A DNA stretch of 64,000 nt from positions 2,790,001-2,854,000 of the forward strand of contig NZ_AP019307.1 of the NCBI RefSeq assembly GCF_003945325.1, written 5' to 3'. Position numbers and translations under genes: made by a program. Below the pieces are notes generated by a model. It was given only the letters and a program-made list of their open reading frames with translations. It had not been told where the DNA came from and searched no databases. Position 1 is the stretch's first letter. Each line of letters begins with the position of its first letter. This document shows positions 42,543 to 50,505 of the stretch, in pieces. Source of the DNA: Nocardioides baekrokdamisoli. Lineage in GTDB: Bacteria; Actinomycetota; Actinomycetes; Propionibacteriales; Nocardioidaceae.

Positions 42543-43912
42543 GCAAGCACCTGCGCGTCGCCGTCGTCGGTGCCGGACCTGCCGGCATCTATGCCTCCGA
42601 CATCCTGGTCAAGTCCGAGTTGCCCGAGGGGTACGACTCGGTCAGCGTCGACATCCTCGAGGCGGACCCGACTCCCTTCGGGCTGATCCGGTACGGCGTG
42701 GCACCTGACCACCCCCGGATCAAGGAGATCGTCAAGGCGCTGCACCGCGTGATGTCCCAGGACAACGTCCACTTCTACGGCAACGTCGTGTTCGGCAAGG
42801 ACCTCGATCTCGCGGACCTGCACGGGCTCTACGACGCCGTCGTGTTCGCAACCGGCGCCCGGCGTGACCGCGAGCTGGAGATCCCTGGCATCGACCTCGA
42901 GGGGTCGTTCGGCGCCGCGGACTTCGTGTCCTGGTACGACGGCCACCCGGAGGCGCCACGCGAGTGGACCTTCGACCCGACGGCCGAGTCGGTTGCTGTC
43001 CTGGGTGTCGGCAACGTGGCTCTCGACGTCGCACGCATCCTGGCCAAGACGGCCGACGAACTGCTGACCACCGACATCCCGGACAACGTCTACCGCGGTC
43101 TGCGTACCAATGCGACCAAGGACGTGCACGTCTTCGCACGCCGTGGTCCGGCGCAGGCGAAGTTCAGCCCGATGGAGCTGCGCGAACTCAACCACTCACC
43201 GAACATCGATGTGATCGTGCACGGCGAGGGTTTCGAGTTCGACGAGGGCTCCGAGCAGGCGCTCCGCGACCACAAGGCGCAGAAGCTCGTCGTCGACGTG
43301 TTGTTCCGCTACCTCGATGACTACATGGAGGACAAGCTCAAGGGCGCGGCGCACCGCATCCACATCCACTTCCTGCAGAACCCGGTCGAGGTCCTCGGTG
43401 AGGACGGCAAGGTCGTCGCGCTGCGTACCGAGATCACAGAGTTCGACGGCACCGGCAACGTACGCGGTACCGGCGAGTTCGTGGACACGCCGGTTCAGGC
43501 GGTCTACCGCGCCGTCGGCTACTACTCCGACCCGCTCCTGGGTCTGCCGTTCAACGAGGCGGCCGGCGTGGTCCCGAACGACGGCGGGCGCGTCCTGCTC
43601 GACGGAGACCCCGTCCCGCGGACGTACGTCACCGGCTGGATCAAGCGTGGCCCGGTGGGCCTGATCGGCCACACCAAGTCGGACGCCCAGGAGACCGTAC
43701 GCCGCCTTCTGGAGGATGCTGCGGCGTCGGCCGAGATGGGTGCGCTGGGCGGCGAGGTCACGCGCTTCCTCGACGAACGCGACGTCGCGTACACGACCTG
43801 GGACGGCTGGCTCGCTCTGGACCACCACGAACGCCACCTCGGTGGCGCTGCCCGCGAACGGGTCAAGGTCGTCGCTCGCGACGAGATGGTCAGGATCGCC
43901 CGCGCCCTGTGA
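42539..43912 (+). CDS. fprA: FprA-type NADPH:ferredoxin oxidoreductase
   Basis: 457 residues, the size of FprA (Rv3106, 456). Adrenodoxin reductase-like layout: FAD-binding VAVVGAGPAGIYASDIL, the ATGARRDREL stretch, an NADP-binding VLGVGNVALDVARIL, the VFARRGPAQAKFSPMELREL motif and a C-terminal GWIKRGPVGLIGHTKSDA. It transfers electrons from NADPH to ferredoxin for P450s such as CYP125. The overlap with the PPOX-type gene and a KstR-type box upstream place this reductase in the steroid regulon, which is not the case for mycobacterial fprA. Confidence 0.92.
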   Translation: MSKHLRVAVVGAGPAGIYASDILVKSELPEGYDSVSVDILEADPTPFGLIRYGVAPDHPRIKEIVKALHRVMSQDNVHFYGNVVFGKDLDLADLHGLYDAVVFATGARRDRELEIPGIDLEGSFGAADFVSWYDGHPEAPREWTFDPTAESVAVLGVGNVALDVARILAKTADELLTTDIPDNVYRGLRTNATKDVHVFARRGPAQAKFSPMELRELNHSPNIDVIVHGEGFEFDEGSEQALRDHKAQKLVVDVLFRYLDDYMEDKLKGAAHRIHIHFLQNPVEVLGEDGKVVALRTEITEFDGTGNVRGTGEFVDTPVQAVYRAVGYYSDPLLGLPFNEAAGVVPNDGGRVLLDGDPVPRTYVTGWIKRGPVGLIGHTKSDAQETVRRLLEDAAASAEMGALGGEVTRFLDERDVAYTTWDGWLALDHHERHLGGAARERVKVVARDEMVRIARAL

Positions 43913-43919
43913 TCGCCTC

Positions 43920-43959
43920 GTGCGCATGAGCGGGGCCTGGAGCACCCGCTCATGCGCAC
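43920..43959. terminator. Perfect bidirectional hairpin between fprA and the sulfotransferase
   Basis: Perfect 15-bp arms GTGCGCATGAGCGGG / CCCGCTCATGCGCAC enclose a 10-base loop, seven bases after the fprA stop and seven before that of the convergent gene. Confidence 0.85.
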
Positions 43960-43966
43960 AAGCCGA

Positions 43967-45115
43967 TCAGGCGAGGCGGTCGCGTACCTGTGTCTCGGTG
44001 AGGCCGTAGTCCGCCAGGTCGTAGCGGTGGGAGGACTTCCGGGCGCCGGTCCGCGATTCGGCGTCCGCGGCCGTGACCGCCTGGTCCACGGCCGGACTCC
44101 AGTCGAGGTCGAAGGCCTCGTAGATCCCACGGGTCGTGCCGACCGGATCGGCAATGAAACTGTCGTAGTCGACATCAAGGAAGTGGCTCGCGTCGTGACG
44201 TGCGCGATCGCGTTCGTACGCACGCACTTCGCGGTCGAGCAGATCCAGTTGGGTCTCGCCGATCCGTGCGCCGACGAAGGTGGTCGACCAGCCGTCCGTG
44301 GCAGCCGCTGAGAGCGAGCAGGCCGACGCGACCGATGCGACCACGTCGCGGGTCGTACGCACGATGCAGGCGTCCGGATAGACCGACAGGATCGCGTCGA
44401 TGCCCACGAGGTGCGACGGGTTCTTCAGGACCCAGCGCTTGTCCTGGTCATGGAGGCCGATGAGCTGGAGGTTCTGCTTGTGGCGTGCGTACGCCGGCGT
44501 CCAGTCCTGCTGTTCCAGCCAGGCCGCGTACCGCGGGATGTCCGCCAGCGACTCGAAGCCGACGGACAGTCCGGACTGGCGCAGCAGTCGCCAACACTCC
44601 TCGACGGTCGCCGCATCGCTGTAGTGGATGCCGCTGAAGTCGGGGTTGGCTTCGTGGTGGGCCTTGTACGCCGCGTCGAGGGCCTGGTAGATCGGGTCGG
44701 TCGCCCAGGACTCGCGAGGCGGCCTCGGCTGCGGCACCTCGGTCAGCCAGAGCTCGAGTCCCTGGTGCGACGGATCGGCGGTCAGGAGTCGGTGCAGGGC
44801 GGTTGTGCCGGTGCGGGGGAGACCGGTGACGAAGATCGGCCGCTCGATGCGTACGTCGGCGTGCTCGGGGTTCGCGGTGAATCCCTGCTGCGACAGCAGC
44901 CGACTGACCAGGGTCGCCTTCACCATCTGGCGCTGCTGGTAGTTCCCCAGTGGAGTCAGACCGGCGTTCTCGGCGAGGTCGTCGACCAGGATCCGCAGGC
45001 CCTCCTCGTGCTCGGTGCCGCCGAAGTCGGTGAGACCAGTCGTACCAACGGCCGCGGCCGAGATCTCCTCGTACGTGCCGAGGTCGGGGCGAGTGCGTGC
45101 GGAGGTGTCGGTCAT
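43967..45115 (-). CDS. PAPS-dependent sulfotransferase family protein, Rv3529c-like
   Basis: 382 residues of the Sulfotransfer_3 family. The 5'-phosphosulfate-binding loop is VTGLPRTGTTALHRL (96-110); the 3'-phosphate motif region is KRWVLKNPSHLVGIDAILSV and later YPDACIVRTTRDVVASVASA. Length and context correspond to Rv3529c (about 384 residues), part of the KstR regulon in M. tuberculosis. It should transfer sulfate from PAPS to an alcohol, perhaps a sterol, but no substrate is proven. It is preceded on the same strand by cysN-cysD, which supply APS, the precursor of PAPS. Confidence 0.84.
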   Translation of the reverse strand: MTDTSARTRPDLGTYEEISAAAVGTTGLTDFGGTEHEEGLRILVDDLAENAGLTPLGNYQQRQMVKATLVSRLLSQQGFTANPEHADVRIERPIFVTGLPRTGTTALHRLLTADPSHQGLELWLTEVPQPRPPRESWATDPIYQALDAAYKAHHEANPDFSGIHYSDAATVEECWRLLRQSGLSVGFESLADIPRYAAWLEQQDWTPAYARHKQNLQLIGLHDQDKRWVLKNPSHLVGIDAILSVYPDACIVRTTRDVVASVASACSLSAAATDGWSTTFVGARIGETQLDLLDREVRAYERDRARHDASHFLDVDYDSFIADPVGTTRGIYEAFDLDWSPAVDQAVTAADAESRTGARKSSHRYDLADYGLTETQVRDRLA

Positions 45116-45134
45116 CGGATTTTCTCCCGTTCGG

Positions 45135-46409
45135 TCAGTTGTTGATCATGCCGGCGCCGACGGTGATGCCGGTGGCTTCGTCGATGAGGATGAAGGAGCC
45201 GGTGGTGCGGTTTTGGGCGTAGACGTCGGCGAGTAGGGGGGTGGTGGTGCGGAGGTGGATGCGGCCGATTTCGTTGAGGCCCAGGGTGGTGGCGTCGGGG
45301 TCGCGGTGCAGGGTGTTGACGTCGAGGCGGTATTGGATGTCTTTGACCAGGGCCCGGGCTGACCGGGTGGTGTGTTTGATGGCCAGTTTCTGGCGTGGTT
45401 GTAGGGGGGTGGTGGACATCCAGCAGATCATCGCGTCGATGTCTTGTTTGGGGACGGGGGCGTTGTGGATCCGGGCGATCATGTCGCCGCGGGAGACATC
45501 CACGTCGTCCTTGAGCCGTACCGTCACCGACATCGGTGGGTACGCGGCGTCGAGTTCCTGACCGAAGAGGTCGATGGCCTCGATGGTGGTGGTCATCCCC
45601 GAGGGCAGGACCACGATTTCGTCGCCGGGTTTCAGGACGCCGCCGGCGACGGTGCCGCCGTAGCCGCGGTAGTCGTGGTGTTGGTCGGATTTGGGGCGGA
45701 TGACGTATTGGACGGGGAACCGGACGTCGCGGTAGTCGCGATCACTCGCCACGTGGACGTGTTCGAGGTGGTGCATCAGGGTGGGGCCTTTGTACCAGTC
45801 CATGTTGACTGACCGGTCCACGACGTTGTCGCCTTGGAGTGCGGAGATGGGGATGATTTCGAGGTCGGGGACGTCGAGTTTGGTGGCGAAGGTGGTGAAT
45901 TCTTCGAGGATGGTGCGGTAGACGTCTTCGGAGTAGTCGACGAGGTCCATTTTGTTGATTGCCAGGACGAAGTGGGGGACTCGGAGCAGGGACAGCAGGA
46001 CGGCGTGGCGGCGGGATTGTTCGGTGAGGCCGTGGCGGGCGTCGACGAGGATCAAACCCAGATCTGCGGTGGAGGCGCCGGTGACCATGTTGCGGGTGTA
46101 CTGCACGTGGCCGGGGGTGTCGGCGATGATGAATTTGCGGTTGGGGGTGGCGAAGTAGCGGTAGGCCACGTCGATGGTGATGCCTTGTTCGCGTTCGCTG
46201 CGGAGTCCGTCGGTGAGCAGGGACAGGTCGACGTAGCCGTGGCCTTTGGCTTCGGAGGTCCGTTCCACGGCGTCCAACTGGTCTTCGAAGATTGCTTTGC
46301 TGTCGTAGAGCAGGCGACCGATCAGGGTCGACTTCCCGTCATCCACCGAACCAGCGGTCGCGAATCGCAGCAGGTCCATGTGGCGCCTGCCAGTCGTGTT
46401 GTCGGGCAT
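45135..46409 (-). CDS. cysN: CysN, GTPase subunit of ATP sulfurylase (no APS-kinase domain)
   Basis: 424 residues of EF-Tu-like GTPase. G1 GSVDDGKST (20-28), G3 DTPGHVQYTRNM, G4 NKMD and a C-terminal beta-barrel pair (TVRLKDDVDVSRGDM; GFILIDEATG-like end). CysN couples GTP hydrolysis to APS synthesis by CysD. It stops after the barrel, so it is a plain CysN, not a CysNC fusion with APS kinase. The start overlaps the cysD stop (TGATG). Its codons (for example AAA for Lys, GAA for Glu) differ from the surrounding genes and GTACG is nearly absent, hinting at transfer. Confidence 0.93.
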   Translation of the reverse strand: MPDNTTGRRHMDLLRFATAGSVDDGKSTLIGRLLYDSKAIFEDQLDAVERTSEAKGHGYVDLSLLTDGLRSEREQGITIDVAYRYFATPNRKFIIADTPGHVQYTRNMVTGASTADLGLILVDARHGLTEQSRRHAVLLSLLRVPHFVLAINKMDLVDYSEDVYRTILEEFTTFATKLDVPDLEIIPISALQGDNVVDRSVNMDWYKGPTLMHHLEHVHVASDRDYRDVRFPVQYVIRPKSDQHHDYRGYGGTVAGGVLKPGDEIVVLPSGMTTTIEAIDLFGQELDAAYPPMSVTVRLKDDVDVSRGDMIARIHNAPVPKQDIDAMICWMSTTPLQPRQKLAIKHTTRSARALVKDIQYRLDVNTLHRDPDATTLGLNEIGRIHLRTTTPLLADVYAQNRTTGSFILIDEATGITVGAGMINN

Positions 46410-47317
46410 CAGAAGTAGCCTTCCTTCTTGCGGTCTTCCATGGCTGCTTCGCTGAAGCGGTCGTCGCCGCGGGTGGCACCACGTTCGGTGACGCGGGCGG
46501 TGGCGACTTCGGTGATGATCTCGTCCACAGTGCTGGCCCCGGATTCCACACATCCGGTCAACGTGATGTCACCCACGGTGCGGAACCGGACGGTCCGTTC
46601 GGTGACGGTTTCCCCTTCGCGCAGGGTGTTCCATTCGGATTCCGACAGCAGCATCCCGTCGCGTTCGAACACGCGGCGTTGGTGGGAGCAGTAGATCGAG
46701 GGGATCTCGATGCCTTCGCGACCGATGTAGTCCCAGATGTCGAGTTCGGTCCAGTTCGAGATCGGGAACACCCGCATGTGCTCACCCTGGTGCAGTCGCC
46801 CATTGTAGAGGTTCCACAGTTCGGGGCGCTGGTTCTTGGGGTCCCATTGGCCGAACTCGTCACGGTGGGAGTAGACCCGTTCCTTCGCGCGGGCCTTTTC
46901 CTCGTCACGTCGACCGCCTCCGAAGGCGGCGGTGAACCCGTTGTCCTCGATCGCATGGAGCAGGGTCGCGATCTGCATCCGGTTGCGGCTGGTCTTGCCG
47001 TCCTCGACCACGATCCCGTCCCGGATCGCGTCATCGACACTGGCGATGACGAGTTTGACTCCGAGTCGGTTGACCCAGTTGTCGCGGGTGGAGAGCACTT
47101 CAGGGAAGTCGCGTCCGGTGTCGACCTGGAGGACCGGGAAGGGGATCTTGGCGGGGTGGAACGCTTTCTCGGCCAGACGCAGCATCACGATGCTGTCCTT
47201 GCCGCCGGAGAACATCAGTACCGGCCGCTCGAACTCGGCAGCGGATTCACGGAAGATGTGGATCGACTCGGCCTCCAGCTGATCCAACTGGGAAAGGCGA
47301 TAGTCGAGGACGGTCAC
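46409..47317 (-). CDS. cysD: CysD, catalytic subunit of ATP sulfurylase
   Basis: 302 residues of the PP-loop ATPase family: SGGKDS (37-42) in RPVLMFSGGKDSIVMLRL, LQVDTGRDFPEV, AFGGGRRDEEKARAKERVYS and FPISNWTELDIWDYI. It makes adenosine 5'-phosphosulfate from ATP and sulfate with CysN. GTG at 47317 is preceded by GAAGGGG; the long in-frame extension upstream would cross the KstR-type box and is not homologous. Like cysN it has few GTACG words and a different codon style. It heads the cysD-cysN-sulfotransferase operon. Confidence 0.93.
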   Translation of the reverse strand: MTVLDYRLSQLDQLEAESIHIFRESAAEFERPVLMFSGGKDSIVMLRLAEKAFHPAKIPFPVLQVDTGRDFPEVLSTRDNWVNRLGVKLVIASVDDAIRDGIVVEDGKTSRNRMQIATLLHAIEDNGFTAAFGGGRRDEEKARAKERVYSHRDEFGQWDPKNQRPELWNLYNGRLHQGEHMRVFPISNWTELDIWDYIGREGIEIPSIYCSHQRRVFERDGMLLSESEWNTLREGETVTERTVRFRTVGDITLTGCVESGASTVDEIITEVATARVTERGATRGDDRFSEAAMEDRKKEGYF

Positions 47318-47364
47318 GGGATCCCCTTCGTTTCGCGTTCTTCTGGAGTCGGACGGTGCCCAAC

Positions 47365-47378
47365 TAGAACGTGTTCTA
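47365..47378. promoter_or_regulatory. KstR-type operator upstream of cysD
   Basis: TAGAACGTGTTCTA (within CTAGAACGTGTTCTAG) matches all 8 fixed bases of TnnAACnnGTTnnA. It is 47 bp upstream of cysD and 78 bp from the divergent tetR. Confidence 0.87.
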
Positions 47379-47390
47379 GAACGATAGGGG

Positions 47391-47423
47391 TTGACATGAC
47401 AGTTGGCAAGACGAATGTCATGT
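47391..47423 (+). promoter_or_regulatory. Promoter/operator dyad before the TetR gene
   Basis: TTGACA at 47391-47396 is a consensus -35. Perfect 8-bp arms ACATGACA (47394-47401) and TGTCATGT (47416-47423) overlap it with a 14-bp spacer, a natural autoregulatory site for the TetR protein encoded 33 bp downstream. A clear -10 was not identified. Confidence 0.55.
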
Positions 47424-47456
47424 GGAACGTCGTCGACTCGGGTAACGTTGCCCGCG

Positions 47457-48029
47457 ATGACGCACGCATCCACTGAAGAGCTCGCACTCGACACCCGGAC
47501 TCGTCTGCTCCACGGAGCTCTCGATTGCATCCGCCGGGGTGCCCGGGTGTCGTTCGCCGACGTCGCCAGAAGTTCCGGCGTCGCACGACAGACGATCTAT
47601 GCGTACTTTCCGGACCGCGACTCGCTCACGAATGCCGCTGTGGATTTCGCCGCGATTCAGGTGACTCGAGACGTCATCGCGAGGACCGAGTCCTGCGACT
47701 CTGCGGCAGATGCGCTCGTTGAGGCGCTCGTCGCCTTCTACCTGGCCGCCAAGACTGATCCGGCGGTGGGGCAGGTCGTGGCCATGACGCTGCACCCCCG
47801 CACCGCCGACCGAGGAACCATTCCCTCCGAGGCGATGCGCCTCGTACGGTCGTTCGTCCGCCCCCGACTGGTCATCGGGCGCTCGGATGCGGAACTCGAC
47901 GAGGTGGCTGAGGTGTTCCTCCGCTATCTGCTCTCGGTGCTCGCCTACAGCTCGACCAACACCGAGACGGTGGAGTCGTTGCGTACGTTCCTGCAACGGC
48001 GGATGGTCCCAGCCCTCGGGCTCGACTGA
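47457..48029 (+). CDS. TetR/AcrR-family transcriptional regulator
   Basis: 190 residues. The N-terminal HTH is ARVSFADVARSSGVARQTIY-AYFPDRDSL (about 28-55), with the usual QTIYAYFPDR recognition helix of TetR proteins; the rest is a ligand-binding helical domain. It is not KstR: it lacks the KstR N-terminus and is shorter. It lies divergent from cysD with the KstR-type box and the ACATGACA dyad between them. It may be the local regulator of the cysDN operon, itself, or the downstream SDR; ligand unknown. Confidence 0.85.
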   Translation: MTHASTEELALDTRTRLLHGALDCIRRGARVSFADVARSSGVARQTIYAYFPDRDSLTNAAVDFAAIQVTRDVIARTESCDSAADALVEALVAFYLAAKTDPAVGQVVAMTLHPRTADRGTIPSEAMRLVRSFVRPRLVIGRSDAELDEVAEVFLRYLLSVLAYSSTNTETVESLRTFLQRRMVPALGLD

Positions 48030-48056
48030 TCCGTCGCGCCCGAGGGTGGGGTGGCC

Positions 48057-48842
48057 TCAGTTGTCGTGGAACTCGCCGCAGTCCACGTTGAGCATCGTCC
48101 CGGTGACAGCGCTGGCCAGGTCACTGATCAGGAAGAGCGCCGCGCGCGCGACCTCCTCGGCCGTCGCGAGTCGCTTGAGATCCGTCGGCTCAGCCTTCTG
48201 GCGGTAGATCTCCTCGTGTGTCGTTCCGGCCTCGCTCGCGAGCCAGTCGAAGTAGGCCTTGTTGACGTCCTCGTAGATGTAGGACGGCGCGATGCTGTTG
48301 ACCCGGATGCCGCGGGGGCCGAGTTCGGTCGCCAGCGAGGAAGCCAGGTGTGCGAGGGTGCCCTTGGACAGCTTGTAGCCGCCGAATTCCGGCTGTGACG
48401 CGTGGATGACGGCGGAGTTGATCATCACGACGGAGCCCTGGGAGGCGGCGAGTGCGTCCGCGAAGGCTGCCGTGAGGCGCAGTGGGGCGAACACGTTCGT
48501 CTCCTGCGCCGCCCGCAGACCGTCCAGCGTGAGCGTGGTGAGCGGGTCCATCGGCGGGATACCGAACGCGTTGTGGATCAGTCCGTCGACGTGCCCGAAC
48601 TCGGCCAGCGCGGCCTCGACGAGGTGTGCGTGGGCGCCTTCGTCGGTGATGTCGGTGGGTACGACCAGGGCTCGCCGGCCGGTGGCGCGTACGGCCTCGG
48701 CCATCTTCTCCAGACGGCGTTCGGTTCGGCTGACCAGGACGAGGTCGGCGCCCATCGCTGCGGCTTCCAGGCCGAGCGAGCGACCGAGTCCCGGTCCGAC
48801 GCCCGACAGGACGATGACTTTGCCTTCAAGCAGTGTGTTCAA
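48057..48842 (-). CDS. Short-chain dehydrogenase/reductase, Rv3530c-like
   Basis: 261-residue SDR. The glycine motif is SGVGPGLGRSLGL (variant TGxxxGxG with Ser first), NAFG in place of NNAG, and the catalytic YKLSK (FGGYKLSKGTLAHLASSLA). Size and neighbours (DUF1214 protein directly upstream, sulfotransferase downstream across an insert) match Rv3530c of M. tuberculosis (260 residues), a KstR-regulated oxidoreductase. The first gene of its operon, DUF1214, ends 10 bp away. A hydroxysteroid dehydrogenase role is suggested; the substrate is not known. Confidence 0.83.
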   Translation of the reverse strand: MNTLLEGKVIVLSGVGPGLGRSLGLEAAAMGADLVLVSRTERRLEKMAEAVRATGRRALVVPTDITDEGAHAHLVEAALAEFGHVDGLIHNAFGIPPMDPLTTLTLDGLRAAQETNVFAPLRLTAAFADALAASQGSVVMINSAVIHASQPEFGGYKLSKGTLAHLASSLATELGPRGIRVNSIAPSYIYEDVNKAYFDWLASEAGTTHEEIYRQKAEPTDLKRLATAEEVARAALFLISDLASAVTGTMLNVDCGEFHDN

Positions 48843-48852
48843 CGGATCATCC

Positions 48853-49992
48853 TCAACTAATCATGCGGCGTGCGACGCCGACCTGTCGGTCGGCGATCCG
48901 GGCTGCGTACTCCTTCGGAGTGACGCTCTGGTCGTGGGGAAGTCGGAGGTCGGCGAGCTTGATCAACTCGACGTTCGGGCCGTCGGCTCCAGTGAGTGCC
49001 CGGTCGAGCCGTTGCCAGCGCAGCATCATCACGCCGTGGGGGTGGCCGCAGAGTTCGAGCCAGTTGGCGACGCCCGGGTCGCGTTCTGAGATCACGTAGC
49101 GGATCAGGCCGTCGGGGTCGACAACCGACTGCGCGCGGGTCAGCGAGGTCTGGTGGTGCTCGTAGTCGGTGGAGGCGTACCAGCGCGAGCCGATCTGGAT
49201 GGCCTGGTACGCGCACTCCGCGGCCGGCACGGTGACGACGAGCGCCTCGTCCTCGGCGAGCTCGTAGTGGCCGATCGAGCTGAACTGCGAGGTCAGACCG
49301 CCGGGGGTCGACTTCGGCGTGGTGAGGGTGTTGACCGGCTCCTTGTAGGTGAACCAGTCGGGGAATGCGTACCAGGTCTGGATCCGGCCGATCAGCATCT
49401 TCGCGGCGACGTCGTACCGCTTGTCGACACTGGCCTCCGTGGGTGCCTTGCGAGGCACACCGGCGGTGTCGAGTCGCTGCAGCCTCAGGGTGCCGCGGTC
49501 CTCGCTGCCCCAGTCAGAGAAGACCTCGCGAATGATGAGCGTTGAGCCCTTGCGCAGCCCGAGGGTGGCACCGAATCGCCACCGGAACGTGCCGTCGGCG
49601 GCGATGTCGAGTTCGCGGTCGTCGAACGCGGCAAGGGTGCCCGGGCTGCCGTCGGCGCTGTAGGTGCCGTCCATGATCTGGAAGGACAAGTCGGCGCTGG
49701 TGCCACGGCGGCCGGTGAGTTCGTACTCGGCGCCCTCGGTGAGGAAGGCGGTGAAGTAGATCGCGTCCGGATTGTCGAGGCCCTGTCGGGCGTACTGGTG
49801 CGTGGGGTTGATCAGGATCGGATGGTCGATGTCGTAGTCGAAGGCCATCTGGATCGAGGAGCGAATGCTGCCGGCCAGATATTCACGGCCCTCGGCGCGC
49901 TCGACGTCTGTCGCCTCGAAGGGCGGATTCTCAATCATGCGGCCGGCTTCGGCGATCGCGTCGCGGAAACGGTCGAGCGCGGTTGTCGTCAC
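48853..49992 (-). CDS. DUF1214-domain protein, Rv3531c-like
   Basis: 379 residues. The C-terminal half carries the DUF1214 signature: AYQAIQIGSRWYASTDYEHH, SVVDPDGLIRYVISERDPGV and LELCGHPHGVMMLRWQR. The N-terminal half is a beta-rich domain. Rv3531c (about 375 residues) has the same position upstream of an SDR. No enzyme activity is established for the family. The start is GTG at 49992, 16 bp from a KstR-type box shared with the divergent SnoaL-like gene. Confidence 0.8.
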   Translation of the reverse strand: MTTTALDRFRDAIAEAGRMIENPPFEATDVERAEGREYLAGSIRSSIQMAFDYDIDHPILINPTHQYARQGLDNPDAIYFTAFLTEGAEYELTGRRGTSADLSFQIMDGTYSADGSPGTLAAFDDRELDIAADGTFRWRFGATLGLRKGSTLIIREVFSDWGSEDRGTLRLQRLDTAGVPRKAPTEASVDKRYDVAAKMLIGRIQTWYAFPDWFTYKEPVNTLTTPKSTPGGLTSQFSSIGHYELAEDEALVVTVPAAECAYQAIQIGSRWYASTDYEHHQTSLTRAQSVVDPDGLIRYVISERDPGVANWLELCGHPHGVMMLRWQRLDRALTGADGPNVELIKLADLRLPHDQSVTPKEYAARIADRQVGVARRMIS

Positions 49993-50008
49993 GAGTCCTC
50001 ACAGGTAC

Positions 50009-50022
50009 TAGAACGTGTTCTA
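50009..50022. promoter_or_regulatory. KstR-type operator between the DUF1214 gene and the SnoaL-like gene
   Basis: TAGAACGTGTTCTA (within CTAGAACGTGTTCTAG) matches all 8 fixed bases of TnnAACnnGTTnnA; it lies 16 bp from the leftward and 21 bp from the rightward start. Confidence 0.86.
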
Positions 50023-50043
50023 GTTGGACCATACACTCAGGAC

Positions 50044-50505
50044 ATGGACCTGGAAACGGTGGAAGCCATTCGCTCGCTGAAGTACCGCTATCTGCGCACG
50101 CTCGACCTCAAGTTGTGGGACGACTTCGCCGACACGTTGTGTGAGGACGTGGTCGGCGACTACGGCTCGCCGTCGGGCGGGCAACCGCTGCACTTCGAGG
50201 GTCGCGACGCGCTCGCCGGGCACATGCGTACGGCGCTGGCCGGACCGATCGCGACCCAGCACGTCGCCTCGCACCCGGAGATCACCGTCGACGGGGACAC
50301 GGCTGTGGGGAGTTGGGCGATGCAGGACACGGTGATCGCGTCGGAGTTCGGGGTGGTGATCCGTGGAGGCGCCTATTACACCGACACCTACCGCCGTGAG
50401 GATGGCGTGTGGCGGATTGCCTCGACGGCGTACGAGCGGATCTACGAGACCATGGAGACCTTGACCGGCAGCGAGACGACGCTCACCGCGTTCATGTGGA
50501 GCTAG
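50044..50505 (+). CDS. SnoaL-like (NTF2-fold) protein
   Basis: 153 residues with the SnoaL_4/NTF2-like fold: the N-terminal helix EAIRSLKYRYLRTLDLKLWDDF, then FADTLCEDVVGDYG and a C-terminal beta-sheet ending in WRIASTAYERIYE. Such proteins include dehydratases and isomerases of ring compounds, so a small steroid-transforming enzyme is possible. The start ATG at 50044 is 21 bp from a KstR-type box. Its stop shares the tetramer CTAG with the stop of the convergent SDR. Confidence 0.75.
   Translation: MDLETVEAIRSLKYRYLRTLDLKLWDDFADTLCEDVVGDYGSPSGGQPLHFEGRDALAGHMRTALAGPIATQHVASHPEITVDGDTAVGSWAMQDTVIASEFGVVIRGGAYYTDTYRREDGVWRIASTAYERIYETMETLTGSETTLTAFMWS

Noticed and set aside
47457..48029. Naming the TetR gene kstR
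   Set aside because: It lacks the KstR N-terminus that I know and is smaller; being next to a KstR-type box does not make it KstR.
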